Source: an uncultured Oscillospiraceae bacterium
GTDB taxonomy: Bacteria > Bacillota > Clostridia > Oscillospirales > Acutalibacteraceae
Assembly: GCA_900544515.1 (NCBI GenBank)
Contig: UQVI01000083.1
Coordinates: forward strand, 1-8,415
Length of the DNA stretch: 8,415 nucleotides
Reading direction: 5' to 3'
Shown: piece by piece, positions 1 through 6,038 of the stretch
Numbering within the stretch: the first letter of the stretch is position 1
Layout of the letters: the number at the start of each line of letters is the position of its first letter
Notes under the pieces: generated by a model
The model's database searches: none
The model's input: only the letters and a program-made list of their open reading frames with translations
What the model was told of the DNA's origin: nothing
Translations under genes and position numbers: made by a program

Positions 1-47
1 GAGATTCGCCTTAGTCTCGTGGGCTCGGAGATGTGTATAAGAGACAG
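1..47 (+). other. Synthetic Nextera (Tn5) sequencing adapter, left end
   Basis: This is not genomic. It reads as the last bases of the Illumina P7 primer (ending GAGAT), an 8-base index TCGCCTTA (positions 6-13, matching the Nextera i7 index N701 as I recall it), the Nextera read-2 segment beginning GTCTCGTGGGCTCGG, and the 19-base Tn5 mosaic end at 29-47. Genomic sequence begins at 48. The exact reverse complement occurs at 8369-8415. Confidence 0.97.
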
Positions 48-49
48 AA

Positions 50-115
50 TATATTGAGGATAGTGAAGACAGTCTGAATTGTAATCCTATTTTATATATA
101 GAAGAAATTGAATAG
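50..115 (+). CDS. Possible C-terminal tail of a truncated plus-strand gene
   Basis: From the adapter junction, one plus-strand frame stays open for 21 codons and ends at TAG (113-115). It encodes a very acidic tail that includes EDSEDS and ends YIEEIE. A strong hairpin follows 11 bases later, as expected for the end of a gene. The stretch is too short to identify, and an open run of this length could occur by chance in AT-rich DNA. The remainder of the gene, if it exists, lies outside the fragment. Confidence 0.25.
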   Translation, partial: YIEDSEDSLNCNPILYIEEIE

Positions 116-126
116 CCGCAATAAAA

Positions 127-161
127 AAACAGCATCTCGGTTTCAAATCGAGATGCTGTTT
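127..161. terminator. Bidirectional rho-independent terminator
   Basis: A perfect 13-bp stem (127-139 with 149-161, AAACAGCATCTCG and its complement) can extend through a G-T and two A-T pairs to a 3-base loop. On the minus strand it is followed by a run of seven T (complement of the A run at 123-129), which suits the end of the secreted-protein gene at 178. On the plus strand TTT-AATTTTATT follows, so it could also end a convergent plus-strand transcript finishing near 115. Confidence 0.9.
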
Positions 162-177
162 AATTTTATTATTATAA

Positions 178-1281
178 TTATTTCCTTACTGTTACTGAAG
201 AAACCTTACTCCATGTACCATGATAATTTTTACCGTCCACTGTTTTAAAGGCACGCATCCTGACATAATATTTTTTGCCCGGTTTCAGCTTTGAAACAGT
301 AGTTGTACCGATTGTATTCTTTCCGATAAACACACCCTTTGTGGAGGAGCCGCTGGGGAATTTAGGTGAGGTACTGTACTGCACATAATATCCGCTGACA
401 TTGCCGTTTCTGATCCAGTTCACCTTAAGCTGTTTTGATTTAGGGGAGGAAACCTTTGGCGTACCCATTGAATTCGGCTTAATTATAAAGGTTTTCGTCA
501 TTTCACCCTTATATTTTTTACCATTGAAGGTTACCTTTACCGTTGCCTTGCCGGGTTTTACATTATTTCTGCAGGTAATTTTATAATTAGATGCAGGAAT
601 AATACTTCCCTTCTTGTCCTTGATTGTCACCTTAGGCACTCTTTCTGTTCCTCTGTAATAGCAGGAGTATGTGGAAAGAGCCATTGTCTTTGGTGCATAA
701 TAGCTTTCCTCTGTTCTTTCAACACTGCAGTAAATGCACGGAAGCCATTTTCCACCGTCAGATGAATAACCATACTCTTCGTCAATATAGGCAGGATAAC
801 TATATGCTGAATCAAACTTGTGCGTGTGGCTGCGGATATGCACATTTGCCGTATACTGTCCGCATCCCTTTCCCTCAAATAAAATGTAATACGTATGACC
901 CTTTGTAAGCTTTGCCGCAACAATGAAATCATTACGCTTTTTACCGTTCATTACACCGCCTGCACCTGTACCGCTGTAGCAATTCTCCTTGCTGTCGTTG
1001 GCAATCACCATACTCATTACGTATCCCTTTTCAGGAATTGTATCACTGACAAATTCATAATACTTTGTTTCAGGTGCAACAAATTTCAGCAGTGCCATTC
1101 TATCAATTTCTTCTGCAGCTTCTGAATCAAGTGTCATTTCCAGCGGTGCTGAAACTGTAATCGTTTTTGCATATTTAAAATAATTTCTGTTGAGTGTATC
1201 TGCAGACGCAGTTAAACTTCCGAATCCAAAGCAGGTTGTAACCATAACAAAGGATAATAAAACAGATAAAAGCTTTTTCAC
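178..1281 (-). CDS. Secreted protein with Ig-like and fibronectin type III domains
   Basis: A 367-residue exported protein of unknown specific role. Residues 1-27 form a Sec signal peptide: KK, a hydrophobic core, then ASA with predicted cleavage before D28. There is no lipobox around C17 and no C-terminal LPXTG anchor, so the protein is probably released or loosely wall-associated. Residues 28-150 match no family I recognise. HTH (152-154) and CIYC (182-185) resemble the His/Cys pattern of small metal-binding modules found in secreted Firmicutes proteins. Residues about 195-269 look like a bacterial Ig-like repeat (YKITCRNNVKPGKATVKVTF, then a TKTFIIKP end). Residues about 272-367 are a fibronectin type III domain (VNWIRNGNVSGYYVQYS, LKPGKKYYVRMRAF). 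The start is GTG behind AGAGG with 7-base spacing. No catalytic domain is visible, so adhesion or substrate binding is a guess. It has its own promoter, and a terminator follows. Confidence 0.88.
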   Translation of the reverse strand: MKKLLSVLLSFVMVTTCFGFGSLTASADTLNRNYFKYAKTITVSAPLEMTLDSEAAEEIDRMALLKFVAPETKYYEFVSDTIPEKGYVMSMVIANDSKENCYSGTGAGGVMNGKKRNDFIVAAKLTKGHTYYILFEGKGCGQYTANVHIRSHTHKFDSAYSYPAYIDEEYGYSSDGGKWLPCIYCSVERTEESYYAPKTMALSTYSCYYRGTERVPKVTIKDKKGSIIPASNYKITCRNNVKPGKATVKVTFNGKKYKGEMTKTFIIKPNSMGTPKVSSPKSKQLKVNWIRNGNVSGYYVQYSTSPKFPSGSSTKGVFIGKNTIGTTTVSKLKPGKKYYVRMRAFKTVDGKNYHGTWSKVSSVTVRK

Positions 1282-1312
1282 GTTATTACCTCTATATTTT
1301 TAAGCTATAAAA

Positions 1313-1341
1313 AATATAGCACAGGCAGGTCTGAATTACAA
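1313..1341 (-). promoter_or_regulatory. Sigma-A-type promoter for the secreted Ig/FnIII protein
   Basis: On the minus strand, TTGTAA (1336-1341) is followed by a 17-base spacer and TATATT (1313-1318), with TG one base before the -10 (extended -10). The hexamers match consensus at 4/6 and 5/6. The -10 overlaps a small inverted repeat, GCTATA-AAAAA-TATAGC at 1304-1320, which may be chance in AT-rich DNA. The promoter lies in the gap between the ABC gene stop and the GTG at 1281, so the secreted protein is probably its own transcription unit. Confidence 0.6.
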
Positions 1342-1358
1342 GGGATTTCATTTTAAAA

Positions 1359-3158
1359 TCAAACGGTTTTATATTTTTCTGCCTGCAGATTGAACATATA
1401 GGCGTATGTGGAATTTTTTGACATAAGCTCTGCGTGTGAGCCGCTTTCAATAATTCTTCCGTTTTCCATAACATAAATTTTATCCGCATTGACCGTAGTT
1501 GAAAGCCTGTGGGATATAAAAATAACCGTCTTATCCTTTGCCGCCTCAAGCATTGCCTGATTGAGTTTATACTCTGCAACAGGGTCAAGATTAGCCGAAG
1601 GCTCATCAAGGATAATATACGGACAGTCCTTATAGAACGCCCTTGCAATCGCAACCTTTTGTGCCTCACCACCTGACATCATAATTCCACTGTCATCAAA
1701 TTCTCTGAGCAGTTCAGTATTCATACCATTCGGAAGGTCTTTTGAAAATCCGCTGTGTCTGAGTGCAGCTCTTGCTCGGCTTATATCCGGGTTAGTATCA
1801 AGAGCCACATTCTCTCCTATGGAGCAGGAAAAAATCTGAAAATCCTGAAATACTGCAGCAAATCTGTCACGGTGTGACTGAACTGTGAAAGCTCTGATGT
1901 CCTCATTATCAATCAGTATGTTACCGTCCGTAACATCATAAAGTCTTAAAAGCAGATTGGTAAGCGTCGTTTTGCCTGCTCCGTTATAGCCTACAAGGGC
2001 AATCTTTTCATACGGCTTTATTGTGAGATTAATATTGTTCAGAGTTGGCTTATCATTGCCTGGATAGGTAAAGGAAAGATTCGTTAAACGGATTTCCTTC
2101 GGCTCACCTGCTGCCGCAATTCTTTCTCCGTCCTTGATTTTGAAATCAGCCTTCAGGAATTCCCTGTACTTTTCAATCATTTTGGCTCTTTCCTCAAACC
2201 TTGCCAGTGCCCAGACAGTGAGGAAATTTATGCTCATTGCAATGGAATATGCACCATTGAAGGTTGCCACAAAATCACCTGCACTGATGCTCTTTTTCAC
2301 CATAACAAGATATCCGAGATACAACGGCAAAATGAACATAAAGCCCAGCACCTGCACACCGATTTCCTGAAAGCAGTAAAGCCTTGTGATTTTGCCCCAG
2401 TATTTTTTCTGATTGGCAATAATATCATCCGCTGAATCGTTGTAACGTTCCATCAGAATCGGCTTGATATTATTCATACGCACCTCTTTTGCATAATCCT
2501 GCAGATAGAAAATGCGCTGGAAGTAATCGGCACGGCGGTGAAATTTGGTATTATCAATTCGCCTGTTCATCTGCAAGTCACCGATATACCTGCTCAGCGG
2601 CATAAATATAACGATAACCACTAAAATGATTACAAGGCAAAGGGGATCAATGGTAAAAAGAATGGAGGATATTGTTATAAGTGAAACCACGTTGCCCACA
2701 TAATTTCGCACCAGTCCTAAAAGGTTCTGAATGTTATCACTTGAGGATTCGATCGTCAAAATAAAGTTATTGTAAAAGTCAGGGTTATCATAGGACTCAA
2801 GGTCAAGGCTCTTCGCCTTTTCATAAAGCTTTTTGTTTAATCTGTAATAGACCTTTTCCCTCTCGGTATTCCAGAAGAATTCACGAAACAACCATGAAAT
2901 CGTATAGCTTAATACGATAACTCCTGCGATAACACCCACCGCCCAGAAAATTCTGTAAAGCCTTTCGCCTGAGGTCACAACATCAATTACATACTTAACA
3001 CCCAGAACACTTATCAGTCGTTCAGGCAGAATAAGGAGAATTCCCCATAAAAATTCACCGATAACCAATAAAGGAGATACACTGAACAGCAGCTTTATAA
3101 AAAACAGCATATTCACAAGCATAGAGTGTCCGCCGTCGGATTTTTTCCTTTTAAACAT
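1359..3158 (-). CDS. ABC exporter half-transporter (TMD-NBD), second subunit
   Basis: A membrane-bound ATP-driven exporter subunit of 599 residues. The N-terminal half holds about six membrane segments (roughly residues 15-320), with the family pattern SYDNPDFYNN after the second. The C-terminal half is the ATPase domain: Walker A GYNGAGKTT (390-398, K396), Q-loop Q438, signature MSGGE (494-498), Walker B YIILDEP (D518, E519), D-loop SANLD and H-loop H550. All hydrolysis residues are present. There is no N-terminal C39 peptidase domain. I choose the ATG at 3158 because it lies 9 bases after AGGAGG and overlaps the end of the upstream ABC gene by 8 bases (ATGTTTAA). An ATG 6 bases earlier is too close to that site, and the 627-residue version from 3242 has no good site. 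It probably pairs with the upstream subunit as a heterodimer. The substrate is not readable from sequence. The peptide gene upstream makes a peptide plausible, but drug or lipid export is possible. Confidence 0.93.
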   Translation of the reverse strand: MFKRKKSDGGHSMLVNMLFFIKLLFSVSPLLVIGEFLWGILLILPERLISVLGVKYVIDVVTSGERLYRIFWAVGVIAGVIVLSYTISWLFREFFWNTEREKVYYRLNKKLYEKAKSLDLESYDNPDFYNNFILTIESSSDNIQNLLGLVRNYVGNVVSLITISSILFTIDPLCLVIILVVIVIFMPLSRYIGDLQMNRRIDNTKFHRRADYFQRIFYLQDYAKEVRMNNIKPILMERYNDSADDIIANQKKYWGKITRLYCFQEIGVQVLGFMFILPLYLGYLVMVKKSISAGDFVATFNGAYSIAMSINFLTVWALARFEERAKMIEKYREFLKADFKIKDGERIAAAGEPKEIRLTNLSFTYPGNDKPTLNNINLTIKPYEKIALVGYNGAGKTTLTNLLLRLYDVTDGNILIDNEDIRAFTVQSHRDRFAAVFQDFQIFSCSIGENVALDTNPDISRARAALRHSGFSKDLPNGMNTELLREFDDSGIMMSGGEAQKVAIARAFYKDCPYIILDEPSANLDPVAEYKLNQAMLEAAKDKTVIFISHRLSTTVNADKIYVMENGRIIESGSHAELMSKNSTYAYMFNLQAEKYKTV

Positions 3159-4977
3159 GATCATCACCCTCCTCTCCGTTATAGCTTGAAGCCTGTAGTG
3201 TAAACATATCCGCATACGCACCGCCCTTTGCCATAAGCTCATTATGCGTACCTGTTTCTAAAATCGTACCTCCGCCAAGCACAATAATTCTGTCGCTTAA
3301 GACAGCACTTGACAGCCTGTGGGATATGTAAATTACAGTCTTATTTTCAGTAATTTTTATAAGATTTTCATACATCTTGTATTCAGCAATGGGGTCAAGA
3401 GCCGAACTCGGCTCGTCAAGAATTGCCACGTCAAAATCCTTAGCAAATAATCTTGCTGTGGAAACCTTTTGATTTTCTCCGCCGGAGAGACCTGCTCCGT
3501 TTTCATCAAATTCGCGTGTAAGCACCGTATCTCCGCCGTCAGCAAAGGTGCTGATTTTATCCCATACTCCGCTTTGCTCAAGGGCTTTTTGTGCAATTTT
3601 CTTATCCTCGTCACTGCACGCATGGCACATTACATTTTCAAAAATGGATATGGCAAAATTCTTATAATCCTGAAAGACTGTGGCAAAGGCATTGCGAAGC
3701 GAGTCAAGATTATATTCCTTGACATCCACACCGTTATAAAGAACCTCACCCTCAGTGGCATCATAAAAGCGTAAAAGCAGCTTAACAAGAGTAGATTTAC
3801 CTGCGCCATTCACACCGACAACGGCAACTGTTTCACTCTTACTGATTTTAAAGGATACATTCTTCAAAGAATAGCTGTTCGCACTCGGATATTTGAAGGA
3901 CACATTTCTAAATTCTATGCTTTCAAATTCCCCTGCCTTTTTATCACCTGAGACTACCTTCGGCTCATATTCAAAAAATTCCTTCAGATTCTGAAAATAG
4001 AGTGCCATCTGCGTCATATCGTCAAAACTTTCAGCAATATCCATCGTTGCCGTGCGGACAGATGTAATTGCAGACAGTACTACACTGAAGCCTGAAACAG
4101 TCATTGTATTTTTTACAACGAACTCATATCCGGCATAGGCATATGTACCGATAATCGGAATAAAATCACTGAACAGCGAGCTTACCATACTGTACACAAA
4201 AAGGACAACACCATATTCCCTCAATATTTTTATATTCGCCTTGATTGCCGCCTCAAAGCGGCTTATCAGAACTGCAAAAATATTTGACGTACGCATATCC
4301 TTTGAAAAATCACGAAGAAAAACAGTACGCTGAATATATGCTTTGATTCTGTTATTTGTTGTCATCTTCAAATCTCTTTTATATACCTGACGGCTTTTAG
4401 ATATTTCAATGGCAAACACCAGAAGCACAGGCAGAAGAAACAATATATAAATCGGATTGACAACCGATACAGTTGTAATAACACAAACAAAAGAAATAAG
4501 TCCGCCGAAAATGGACGAAAACGAATAGCATATCAAATCGAAAAAGCTGTTGGTAAGGACTAATGTTGCTCTTTGATATTTATCATAAAAAACCGGGTCC
4601 TCATAGCAGGAAACGTCAAGAGAATTTGCCTTTTCAAACACCATATTATTGAGCACCTTCAGAACATTTTTTGTGGCAAACTGCTCCATTTTTTCACCCT
4701 TCCAGTGAAGGATCTTAACCACAGCTGATATGATAAAGAACAGAACAAGGTATTTTACATAAACGGTAAAATCATTATTACCGCTGATAACCTCCAGCAG
4801 TACCTTCAAAAACAGAATATTCTGTATAAACAATGCAAAAACATCCTTGCAGGTCTGCTGAAGCAGGTAGCCGAGCAGCAACTTTTTATCTGCTCTCCAC
4901 ACGAGCTTAACGGCATACCGCACATTCCTGAACACAGGCACATTCATCTGTTCCTCATCAATTTTTATCCATCTCAT
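3151..4977 (-). CDS. ABC exporter half-transporter (TMD-NBD), first subunit
   Basis: A 608-residue exporter half-transporter. Hydrophobic segments lie at about residues 35-60, 73-92, 150-195 and 250-305, and LDVSCYEDPVFYDKYQ (120-135) is the loop pattern also seen in its partner and in lantibiotic-type exporters. The ATPase domain carries Walker A GVNGAGKST (388-396), Q-loop Q436, signature LSGGE (497-501), Walker B VAILDEP (D521, E522), D-loop SSALD and H-loop H553. Both subunits therefore keep the catalytic glutamate and histidine, unlike heterodimeric exporters with one dead site. No peptidase domain is present. The ATG at 4977 follows GAGGTG at close to ideal spacing. The gene starts about 24 bases after a hairpin terminator that separates it from the small peptide gene, and its last codons contain the ribosome binding site and start of the second subunit, so the two are translationally coupled. 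Confidence 0.94.
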   Translation of the reverse strand: MRWIKIDEEQMNVPVFRNVRYAVKLVWRADKKLLLGYLLQQTCKDVFALFIQNILFLKVLLEVISGNNDFTVYVKYLVLFFIISAVVKILHWKGEKMEQFATKNVLKVLNNMVFEKANSLDVSCYEDPVFYDKYQRATLVLTNSFFDLICYSFSSIFGGLISFVCVITTVSVVNPIYILFLLPVLLVFAIEISKSRQVYKRDLKMTTNNRIKAYIQRTVFLRDFSKDMRTSNIFAVLISRFEAAIKANIKILREYGVVLFVYSMVSSLFSDFIPIIGTYAYAGYEFVVKNTMTVSGFSVVLSAITSVRTATMDIAESFDDMTQMALYFQNLKEFFEYEPKVVSGDKKAGEFESIEFRNVSFKYPSANSYSLKNVSFKISKSETVAVVGVNGAGKSTLVKLLLRFYDATEGEVLYNGVDVKEYNLDSLRNAFATVFQDYKNFAISIFENVMCHACSDEDKKIAQKALEQSGVWDKISTFADGGDTVLTREFDENGAGLSGGENQKVSTARLFAKDFDVAILDEPSSALDPIAEYKMYENLIKITENKTVIYISHRLSSAVLSDRIIVLGGGTILETGTHNELMAKGGAYADMFTLQASSYNGEEGDDHV

Positions 4978-5001
4978 TTTTCACCTCATTCACATAAAAA
5001 T

Positions 5002-5032
5002 AAAAACACCGCCGACTAAACTGCCGGCGGTG
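5002..5032 (-). terminator. Hairpin terminator between the peptide gene and the ABC genes
   Basis: On the minus strand, CACCGCCG pairs perfectly with CGGCGGTG (5025-5032 with 5007-5014; 8 bp, almost all G-C, 10-base loop), followed at once by TTTTTATTTTTAT. This is a canonical rho-independent terminator 17 bases after the peptide stop codon. Only about 24 bases separate the T run from the ABC start, with no room for a separate promoter there. The exporter genes must be reached by read-through or by a promoter inside the peptide gene. I found no upstream segment that could form a competing antiterminator. Confidence 0.88.
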
Positions 5033-5049
5033 CAAAAAATAACACACAA

Positions 5050-5157
5050 TTACTGATTATGATTGTGAACATAATCAGCATACCTGCAGAAAATATTGGA
5101 ATGATATCTCTGTACAAACCACTTTTCGGACATATAATCGTAAGAATAAGTTGTCAT
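5050..5157 (-). CDS. Small aromatic-rich peptide, candidate exported peptide precursor
   Basis: A 35-codon gene, ATG to TAA. The start follows AAGGAGGTG with 8 bases between AGGAGG and ATG, the best ribosome binding site in the window, which argues that the peptide is really made. The product has 9 aromatic residues (Y4, Y6, Y8, W13, F14, Y18, F23, Y26, Y29), three His, one Cys (C24), and no Gly, Pro or Leu. Notable segments are TYSYDY near the start and RYADYVHNHNQ at the end. Charge is balanced (three acidic, three Lys/Arg). It has no signal peptide, no membrane segment and no double-glycine leader. I do not recognise a family. It lies directly before two ABC exporter genes, separated by a terminator, which is the usual layout for a peptide made in excess over its transporter. 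A regulatory leader peptide is an alternative. No modification enzyme is encoded nearby. Confidence 0.72.
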   Translation of the reverse strand: MTTYSYDYMSEKWFVQRYHSNIFCRYADYVHNHNQ

Positions 5158-5160
5158 TAT

Positions 5161-5172
5161 GTTCACCTCCTT
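5161..5172 (-). promoter_or_regulatory. Strong ribosome binding site of the small peptide gene
   Basis: On the minus strand AAGGAGGTGAAC (5172 down to 5161) is close to a full complement of the 16S rRNA 3' end, placed 8 bases before the ATG counting from AGGAGG. It is the main evidence that the short reading frame at 5050-5157 is a gene. Confidence 0.88.
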
Positions 5173-5181
5173 AATAGATTT

Positions 5182-5195
5182 ATTGATTAACCAAT
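5182..5195. promoter_or_regulatory. Near-perfect palindrome, possible operator
   Basis: ATTGATTAACCAAT is a 14-base palindrome with one symmetric mismatch pair (positions 5 and 10). It sits between the predicted -10 (5202-5207) and the ribosome binding site of the peptide gene, about where transcription would start. That is a typical place for a repressor site. AT-rich palindromes of this length also arise by chance, so this is tentative. Confidence 0.3.
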
Positions 5196-5201
5196 GAAAC
5201 C

Positions 5202-5213
5202 AGCATAACACAG
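5202..5213 (-). promoter_or_regulatory. Extended -10 promoter of the small peptide gene
   Basis: On the minus strand CTGTGTTATGCT contains a TG-n extended -10 element before TATGCT (5202-5207; 4/6 match). No good -35 is present: TTGCAT lies 17 bases upstream with only 3/6 matches. The same 12 bases, with one change, lie before the nucleotidyltransferase gene at 5932-5943. Expected transcription would start near 5195, giving a leader of about 38 bases. Confidence 0.45.
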
Positions 5214-5250
5214 CAAATCACAAAATGCAACAACTTTGTTAAAATTTAGA

Positions 5251-5913
5251 TTAAGAATTCTCCTGCTTTATCTGATTTCCTGCCCATTCCATAAGACTCT
5301 GTGTTCCCTCATCAAAATCAATTTCCTGTATATTCTTTATAGAAAGTATTAATATTTCCCTATCTGCAGCGTCAAGAGCTTTCAGCATATCTGATTTTGA
5401 TTGAATATAAATGCCTGTTTTGTAAAAATACTTTGCCCTTAAAACAAATACGGCTTTTTTAAGCAGGGCTTTCAGTATTTCACCACTTTTTTCGTGAATT
5501 CCGTTATGAACACACAAATGATAGATATCACATGCTTCACGATTCACTGCGTTTAAAATATCGGATTCTTCGATCTGTTTGCCAAGCCAATCCATGCTGC
5601 CGTAAAGGGGTTTTGTATCATAATAAAAGGTAAACAAATCCGCTCTGTTCCAGTTCTCAATTTCACGGATTCCGGATATAAAACCACATACCTTTTCTCT
5701 GTATTCCATATCCTTTATTGCATTTTCATACTTCTTTAAATCCTCATATGAAAAAGTATCCAGCAGGAGTACCACATCAATATCACTGCTTTGTGTCGCC
5801 TCGCCTCTTGCAAAGCTCCCCTGAATACCGATGAATTTTATTCTGTCGTTAAAGCATGCTTTTACTCTTCGGACATATTCCTTTAACCATTCATCCATAC
5901 AAAAATCTTTCAA
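5251..5913 (-). CDS. Nucleotidyltransferase domain protein (Pol-beta superfamily)
   Basis: The N-terminal part carries the nucleotidyltransferase signature GSFARGE followed by SSDIDVVLLLD. With numbering from the TTG start (220 residues), G32-S33 bind the nucleotide phosphates and D44/D46 bind the metal ions; D92 in RADLF is a candidate third acidic residue. Such enzymes move a nucleotide from NTP onto a protein, RNA or small molecule. The acceptor here is unknown. The C-terminal part (about 115-220) is helical, perhaps HEPN-like, with an R125-x6-H132 spacing that fits the loose HEPN motif but is weak evidence. Start choice: the ATG at 5928 has no site before it and is itself part of ATGGAGGTG, whereas that GGAGG lies 8 bases before the TTG at 5913, so TTG is preferred. 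Antibiotic-modifying or antitoxin roles are possible, but no toxin partner is adjacent. The gap to the peptide gene is 93 bases. Confidence 0.82.
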   Translation of the reverse strand: MKDFCMDEWLKEYVRRVKACFNDRIKFIGIQGSFARGEATQSSDIDVVLLLDTFSYEDLKKYENAIKDMEYREKVCGFISGIREIENWNRADLFTFYYDTKPLYGSMDWLGKQIEESDILNAVNREACDIYHLCVHNGIHEKSGEILKALLKKAVFVLRAKYFYKTGIYIQSKSDMLKALDAADREILILSIKNIQEIDFDEGTQSLMEWAGNQIKQENS

Positions 5914-5931
5914 AGAATTCACCTCCATATT

Positions 5932-5943
5932 ATCATAACACAG
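5932..5943 (-). promoter_or_regulatory. Extended -10 promoter of the nucleotidyltransferase gene
   Basis: On the minus strand CTGTGTTATGAT contains TG-n before TATGAT (5932-5937; 5/6 match). TTGTCA lies upstream, but with a 22-base spacer, too long for a usual -35. Transcription would begin near 5925, inside the apparent ATG codon at 5928, which supports the downstream TTG start. It differs by one base from the box before the peptide gene. Confidence 0.45.
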
Positions 5944-5984
5944 AACAATCTATTTTTCCTGACAATTTGTGCGATGATAATAAC

Positions 5985-6020
5985 AAATAAAAAGGGTCAC
6001 ACTGCAAAAGCAGCATGACC
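5985..6020 (-). terminator. Rho-independent terminator of the serC-serA operon
   Basis: On the minus strand an 11-bp stem (6010-6020 with 5995-6005, GGTCATGCTGC with GCAGTGTGACC, including two G-T pairs) closes a TTTT loop and is followed by CTTTTTATTT. It begins about 18 bases after the serA stop and separates the serine genes from the nucleotidyltransferase gene. Confidence 0.88.
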
Positions 6021-6038
6021 TTAAAAATTTATATTGTC

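Noticed and set aside
3159..3242. Longer 627-residue version of the second ABC subunit starting at 3242
   Set aside because: The extra 28 residues are out-of-frame translation of the upstream ABC gene, with an Arg-rich, unlikely sequence; the ATG at 3158 has the ribosome binding site.
5002..5157. Classical amino-acid attenuator leader peptide controlling the ABC genes
   Set aside because: There is no run of a single regulatory amino acid codon and no alternative antiterminator pairing to the GC-rich stem; kept only as a lesser alternative for the peptide.
5050..5157. Double-glycine or lantibiotic-type precursor assignment
   Set aside because: The peptide has no Gly, only one Cys, and no LanB/LanC/LanM, radical SAM or peptidase gene is nearby, so no named class can be supported.
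5251..5928. Aminoglycoside nucleotidyltransferase (antibiotic resistance gene)
   Set aside because: Only the generic GS-x-DxD signature is shared with these enzymes; nothing specific to a resistance family is recognisable and there is no mobile-element context.
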